The notes under the pieces: generated by a model
Databases searched by the model: none
What the model saw: the letters and a program-made list of their open reading frames with translations, nothing else
Told to the model about the DNA's origin: nothing
Shown: positions 1 to 64,000 of the stretch, piece by piece
How positions within the stretch are numbered: position 1 is the stretch's first letter
Layout: every line of letters begins with the position of its first letter
DNA from: Symbiodinium sp. CCMP2592
Lineage: Eukaryota; Sar; Dinophyceae; Suessiales; Symbiodiniaceae
NCBI GenBank assembly: GCA_905221615.1
Contig: CAJNDT010005545.1
Location: 381,501 to 445,500, forward strand
Length of the DNA: 64,000 nt
Reading direction: 5' to 3'
Position numbers and translations under genes: made by a program

Positions 1-216
1 TACTTCTTCATTTCAGCGTGATGGTATTGTCTAAGACTGTTTTGATTTGTATGCATAAAGTCTCTATATACACGGAGATATATATAGTCTATACAACCGA
101 AAACCTATCTCTATATACACATATATTGTGTCTATCGACTCTATATTTCTTCCTTTGTCTTCTTTGTAAATACATGTTCTAATTTGGGTGTGTGTGTGTG
201 CTGCCAAACATGCAAG

Positions 217-921
217 GAACGTTTGGCTCCGTTTCCCTGGGCCAAAGTACTTGACTGCGATCGTGTGACCAAACCGCATGCCAAGCCTGCACCTGACGAC
301 GCCCCGGAGTGCCCCGAGAAGCCAGAGTTCAGAACGAACATCAAGAGCATCGGCATCCCCATGAGCAAATCCAAGAACCTGCTTTCCCATTTGGAAATGT
401 CACCTGCTCTGTGCCGCATGTATAACGAATGCAACGAAATGGGGTGCATCATCTTCAATGTTCCTTCTCGGAATGCACTGGCCGGAAGAGTGGTGCAGCA
501 TTGTATGAAGGAGATAGACATCATCCTTGCAGTGCAAAAGCCGTTGATATTCAAACTGGGCTTCACCCATAACCCAGTGTGGCGATGGGCCAACCGAGTG
601 TATGGATACGGCAAGGCAAAAGAGAAGTGGAGTCACATGATGATCCTTTATATATCAGAAGAACATTTCGGTCCAGCGATGCTAGAAGCGGCCCTCATTG
701 ACAAATACAGTAGCTACTTGGTTTGCAACACACGAAGCTTTTATAGATAGCTAAATAAACTCATCAAGTATGGTTTCGTCTTGGTTCAAGGTACGACCGG
801 ATGCCGAAACATCAATCGTGGTGGTGACAATGTGCAGAGCAAAGACATACCAGATAGTCACTATATGACATACATCGTGTACAGATCCTTCACGTTTCCG
901 CCACCCGTACAGAAACAATAG
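217..921 (+). CDS. GIY-YIG-like domain protein, 3' exons (partial)
   Basis: Two exons, 217-712 and 791-921. The first exon carries FKLGFTHNPVWRWANRVYGY and AMLEAALIDKY. The second continues with GCRNINRGGDN and MTYIVYRSF, ending at TAG 919-921. This N-to-C order matches a GIY-YIG-nuclease-like domain that I recall as common in Symbiodiniaceae gene models; that is family memory, not a search. Catalytic residues cannot be assigned. There is no in-frame ATG before 361, although 217-360 looks coding, so an upstream exon probably lies outside the window. A CT-rich tract at 146-165 and an AG at 215-216 fit a 3' splice site. The neighbour downstream on the same strand is a transposase-like gene, so the pair may belong to a mobile element. 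The role is unknown; the endonuclease reading is by fold resemblance only. Confidence 0.7.
713..790 (+). other. 78-nt GC-AG intron in the GIY-YIG-like gene
   Basis: The unspliced frame hits TAG at 748-750. Removing 713-790 (starts GC, ends AG) joins ...DKYS to STTGCRNINRGG in phase 1 and restores the expected domain. The length is a multiple of three, so retention would be stopped only by the in-frame TAG. GC donors are typical of dinoflagellates. Confidence 0.75.
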
Positions 922-1049
922 TTTTCATGTGTGGCCCAAGTTTCACTCGAAATTTCCACCAAGGCTCCGGGGCTCGAGCAAAATGATTTGCTTTGCGATT
1001 TTCTGCATTCGGGTGCCTGCACTTCTGCGAAAGCATTCTCCTCGATTGA
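922..1049. other. short intergenic spacer
   Basis: This lies between the GIY-YIG-like stop and the open transposase frame. I see no promoter, spliced-leader acceptor or repeat that I can support here. Confidence 0.4.
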
Positions 1050-2843
1050 AATGTTAAGTTTGGAACCCAAACTTCGTTTGCCGAGGCCACATGCAGATCT
1101 GCGATTCGGACGGCCCGCAACCTGGTTTCGGACCTGGGGGACAAGGCTGGCTCGGTGGCAGGCCTTCGAGAGTTAGCAAGCTGCTCAGAGACTCATTCGG
1201 AGAGAGATGCGAACCGACTTCTCACTGGCAAGCTTAAGCTGGCCCTGCCGATACCAATCAGCAAGGTTCCTGGTGATGAATTTTCAGAGGGAGAAGGGCT
1301 GCCGATGTTTCGTTTGCGGGATTGGCTAGCCTATATTCTGAAGATAAATGCCTGGCACCATTTGTGTGGGCTGAATGCACCAAACCCCAAGCGGGAGCAG
1401 GCGATTTGGGGAGCTTTCTGGGAGAAGTACCGTGCTTTGGACCCAGGGCACACAGTCTTCCAAAAGGCTAGGGAAGGAGCTGTGCAGCTGGAAAGATGCG
1501 CAGCAATGCTGCTTCATGGAGATGAAGGCCGTGGCAGGAGGAGGCAAGCATTCTTGGTTTTATCTTATCACTCTTGTTTGGGGAAAGGCACAGCAGCAGC
1601 AGAACGAGCACGCAAGGCCAAGAAAGTCAAAAAGCCGTACTTGAAGATGGCAACAAACTTCGGGGGACATACATACACGACACGTTTTTTGGCCGCTGCC
1701 ATGACGCGAAAGATGTACAATGACAACGATCATTTCTTTGACGGCCTGATGACCTCGATTGCTGATGAAGCTGCGCACCTTGCAAACTGTGGTGTTGAAG
1801 ACCGGTATGGGCAGAAGCACTGGGTCATTGTGCTTCGCACAATTGGAGATTGGCCTTGGTTGCATCGTGCTGCCAAGCTCAACCGCACGTATGCTAACGT
1901 GGTGAAGCGCCTTGACCAAACCCCGGGCGGGATATGTCACTTGTGCGATGCTGGCACCGATGCTTATCCCTTCGAGCAAATCGGGACGCGCCGACCCAGA
2001 TGGCTGAGCACTATGTATCAGACATGTCCTTTCGACGAGGTTCCATTTATGGCTCGGGTGCCACACAACCCTGCACGACTTGCGGCACACTATGCATTCG
2101 ACGTTTTTCATACAGTTCAACTCGGCATTGGACGGTATTTGACGGGGACGATGCTTGCACTGTGGTCTGACCGTGAAGCCGGCAACATCGAGGAAAGATT
2201 TGATTCCATCACCACCAAATACAGAGCTTTTTGCAAAGCAAGCGGGCGAGCGATGTTTGTTTCAAAACTGACAAAAGATACGATTCAGTGGACTAGCACC
2301 ACGGAGTATCCAGCTGCTGGCTGGTACAAAGGCCAGCTTACAACCAACGTCATGGAGTTTCTACAGCATTTGGGGGAGTCTATCGACATGAATGGTGATG
2401 ATGTGGACCTTTTGTTGTCAATGGGAACAGAAGCTGTTGTGTCGCTGAACAGTTTCATGCGATTGCTCTACGAATCAGCTGTGTGGATCCCCCCTGCTGA
2501 TGCTGGTCGTGCTGGCGATCTCGCTGCTAAATTTCTGAGGCGTTACAATGACTGCGCCGTTCGAGCGAGGAGTTTGCAGAGAACGCTGTTTCCCATCCAG
2601 CCTAAGTTTCATTGTTTACAACACATGGCCATAGAGCTTTTGTCTGCAAGCAAAGCAAATCTTCATGCGTTAAGCCCATTGGTGCTGTCAACGCAGCAAA
2701 GCGAAGACTTTATAGGCAGGCCTTCGCGCCTGAGTCGCAGGGTTTCTTCGAGAGGAACTGTCACCCGTGTGATGCAGCGCTACCTTCAGTCGTGCCACAG
2801 TCATTGGGTGAAGGCCGGTTTGCTGATCGAAGGCGCAAGCTGA
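1050..2843 (+). CDS. CACTA/Plavaka-like transposase-related protein
   Basis: The frame is open from 1050 (after a TGA at 1047-1049) to TGA at 2841-2843. There is no early ATG, so the true start or an upstream exon is unresolved; a GTG at 1155 gives 562 residues. Counting from 1155: GDWPWL at 231-236, a CHLC zinc-knuckle-like pair at 261-264, FDVFHTVQLGIG at 315-326 (the D..H block that resembles the PD.LH region of CACTA/Plavaka transposases), PKFHCLQHM at 483-491, and EDFIGRPSRLSRR at 517-529 near the C-terminus. The block order matches large intronless proteins I recall from Symbiodinium. A complete DDE triad cannot be assigned by eye. No terminal inverted repeats are seen around the ORF. 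It is convergent with the proposed long - strand gene, whose stop lies 295 bp downstream. Confidence 0.65.
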   Translation, partial: NVKFGTQTSFAEATCRSAIRTARNLVSDLGDKAGSVAGLRELASCSETHSERDANRLLTGKLKLALPIPISKVPGDEFSEGEGLPMFRLRDWLAYILKINAWHHLCGLNAPNPKREQAIWGAFWEKYRALDPGHTVFQKAREGAVQLERCAAMLLHGDEGRGRRRQAFLVLSYHSCLGKGTAAAERARKAKKVKKPYLKMATNFGGHTYTTRFLAAAMTRKMYNDNDHFFDGLMTSIADEAAHLANCGVEDRYGQKHWVIVLRTIGDWPWLHRAAKLNRTYANVVKRLDQTPGGICHLCDAGTDAYPFEQIGTRRPRWLSTMYQTCPFDEVPFMARVPHNPARLAAHYAFDVFHTVQLGIGRYLTGTMLALWSDREAGNIEERFDSITTKYRAFCKASGRAMFVSKLTKDTIQWTSTTEYPAAGWYKGQLTTNVMEFLQHLGESIDMNGDDVDLLLSMGTEAVVSLNSFMRLLYESAVWIPPADAGRAGDLAAKFLRRYNDCAVRARSLQRTLFPIQPKFHCLQHMAIELLSASKANLHALSPLVLSTQQSEDFIGRPSRLSRRVSSRGTVTRVMQRYLQSCHSHWVKAGLLIEGAS

Positions 2844-3137
2844 TGAGAAAACTCTGTGGGAGCATCCGAGCGATCCTTTGTATTGCAGAGCATCAGTAAG
2901 TAACAAAGATTCGCACCGATTGTACATCATCCGAGCATCAGAAGATCATTCAACACACAACAGCAGCATGACAAAGCATATCCCAATGTCACCTCAAACC
3001 TCGGGTTTTCTGCAAACCTCGGTTCTAAATCTCAGAACCCGTGTCTTGACCCAGACCCTACTTTTTTAGCGGGTCCAGGTTCTTAAGGTAGGACATGTGG
3101 TGTTACAGATTCGAGTCTGAAACCAGCCCGCGACATG
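2844..3137. other. tail-to-tail intergenic region
   Basis: This separates the + strand transposase stop from the proposed - strand terminal exon. It contains several AACCTCGG / AACCCG-like repeats at 2995-3060. No polyadenylation signal is recognisable. Confidence 0.4.
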
Positions 3138-62910
<59,773 letters not shown>

Positions 62911-63004
62911 ATTGCTGACGACTCAGGCTGTTTTCGAGGAATCCTACGCCCCAAAACATGCAGGAGCCCCTAGCATGCCCTACACACCAAGCCAAACGAA
63001 AACC

Positions 63005-63089
63005 GAGGCCCCAAACCCTAAGCCCTAAACCCTAAGCCCTAAACCTCTAAGCCCTAAACCTCCAACCCCGGATAAGAACGAACAGCTCA

Positions 63090-63138
<49 letters not shown>
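63005..63138. repeat. CCCTAAA tract and 49-nt poly-G
   Basis: CCCTAAGCCCTAAA at 63012-63066, then 49 consecutive G (63090-63138). Confidence 0.95.
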
Positions 63139-63139
<1 letters not shown>

Positions 63140-63316
63140 GGGATTCTTGAAATCAAACTGGACTTTGAAGCAACCAGAGGGGGTGGGGTGTGATTCTTGA
63201 AAATAAACTGGGCTTTGAAGTAACCGGGCAGAAAAAAGTATAGACTTCTACTTCATAGTGGTTCCCTTTCAGTAGCAGGTCCCGAAAAAGTATGAAAGTA
63301 TGCTACTCCAAAGCCC
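63139..63316. mobile_element. MITE M8 with tandemly duplicated left end
   Basis: The complete element is 63210-63316. The flank plus terminus (GGGATTCTTGAAATCAAACT to AACCAGAGG) is duplicated at 63141-63180 and 63191-63228. Confidence 0.75.
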
Positions 63317-63420
63317 AGCAAATATAGGTGCCTGCAGGATTAGGGGAGGGTTTTGGAGCCGAATATGACAGAAATATCAGGAGTGTACTGTGGATAGTTA
63401 AACACTAGTCGGCATTCCGA

Positions 63421-63520
63421 TCCTTAACCCTAAACCCTAAACCCTAAACCCTAAACCCTAAACCCTAAACCCTAAACCCCTAAACCCTAAACCCTAAACC
63501 CCTAAACCCTAAACCCTTAT
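63421..63520 (-). repeat. CCCTAAA tract, near-perfect
   Basis: About 14 units, mostly exact CCCTAAA, the cleanest heptamer array in the window. Confidence 0.95.
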
Positions 63521-63534
63521 AGTTAGTTACTATT

Positions 63535-63622
63535 TGGGAGTTTAGGGGTTCCTTATAATAAGGATCCTACTATGTCGGGTACAGTACTGTATTAAGGGGT
63601 TCCCTATTTTCGGAAACTCCCA
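63535..63622. mobile_element. MITE M1 with deleted left arm and TSD TATT
   Basis: TGGGAGTTTAGGGGTTCC lacks CCGAAAAT relative to other copies, creating TTTAGGGG. The right end is intact. Flanked by TATT. Confidence 0.7.
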
Positions 63623-64000
63623 TATTGAGCTTGGCATGAGACTGCCGAAACTCTAGTCCTAAACATCAAACGCTGAATCGACAAGGTTGAAAGCATGGGC
63701 CTAGGGTTGGAGGCTTAGGCTTAGGGCTTGTGAGGCTTCGTAGTATTATGCAGACTTGCTTCTCGCTCTATGCATGCGAGCACAAGCACTTAGGCACATA
63801 CATATAGACACACACAGAGGGGCACGTATGTATAGCGAATGTCTGGTTCAAGGATCGCTTCCCTCCGGTTATGCCCCAACCAAGCCATCCCCGCTAAAGA
63901 CCCTCGACATTTCATCCCAAAACCTGCACTCTCCCAACTCTGAAACCCGATAGAGCCTATGTTTGTAAACTCGGAAGCTCCAAGCCGCAACTCGCGAACA
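63623..64000. other. No gene or repeat assigned
   Basis: TTAGGC-like words at 63700-63730 and a CA-rich patch at 63795-63815. A - strand stretch (MAWLGHNRREAILEP near 63850-63900, after CTTTAG) is a weak exon candidate upstream of exon 1. Confidence 0.3.

Noticed and set aside
63421-63520. Chromosome end
   Set aside because: The CCCTAAA array is only about 100 bp, is followed by an intact MITE and unique sequence, and similar tracts occur in both orientations throughout. Interstitial, not a telomere.

Overview
The window reads as nuclear DNA of a dinoflagellate, most likely Symbiodiniaceae. The evidence is two protein families I associate with that group (a GIY-YIG-like domain gene and a CACTA/Plavaka-like transposase), introns with GC and GA donors as well as GT, and TTTAGGG-type telomeric heptamers. 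No bacterial, organellar or viral gene organisation is visible. There are no CRISPR arrays and no rRNA or convincing tRNA genes.

Layout. (1) 1-2843, + strand: the 3' part of a GIY-YIG-like gene with a 78-nt GC-AG intron, then an intronless 562+ codon transposase-like ORF. (2) 3138-62910, - strand: what looks like one very long, shattered gene. The rest of the window has no long ORFs, but short GC-rich islands of 21-230 bp recur every 0.3-6 kb. Read on the - strand they give protein-like sequence bounded by AG acceptors and GT, GC or GA donors. I can chain about 40 of them, from an ATG at 62910 to a TGA at 3138, into roughly 790 codons. The N-terminal third has ankyrin repeats whose consensus is restored exactly across introns. 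The middle is charged and coiled-coil-like, and the C-terminal part is Pro/Ser/Cys-containing and unrecognised. The ankyrin block is well supported. The single-gene reading is inference, and one junction (23.6 to 22.4 kb) does not close in phase. (3) 62911-64000: repeats only.

The introns are about 96% of the proposed gene. They are packed with short inverted-repeat elements (MITE-like, 80-200 bp) of about 20 terminal-sequence families, many present in 2-10 copies and several with clear 4-bp target-site duplications. Between them lie degenerate TTTAGGG/CCCTAAA tracts, TA/CA/GA microsatellites, a 9-bp (TTTTAGAAC) satellite block at 7.2-9.0 kb framed by inverted repeats, and large ACT/AGT triplet arrays at 45-60 kb.

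The most unusual signal is a shared architecture in unrelated MITE families. A terminus is followed by a GGTTCCTTTAAAGGG / TCTATAAGGG module, then TTTAGGG repeats, then a second copy of the terminus and the rest of the element. In at least two cases the whole compound is flanked by one target-site duplication, so it moved as a unit. In every case with a clear polarity the G-strand runs inward from the terminus, which suggests telomerase-like addition or template switching at element ends.
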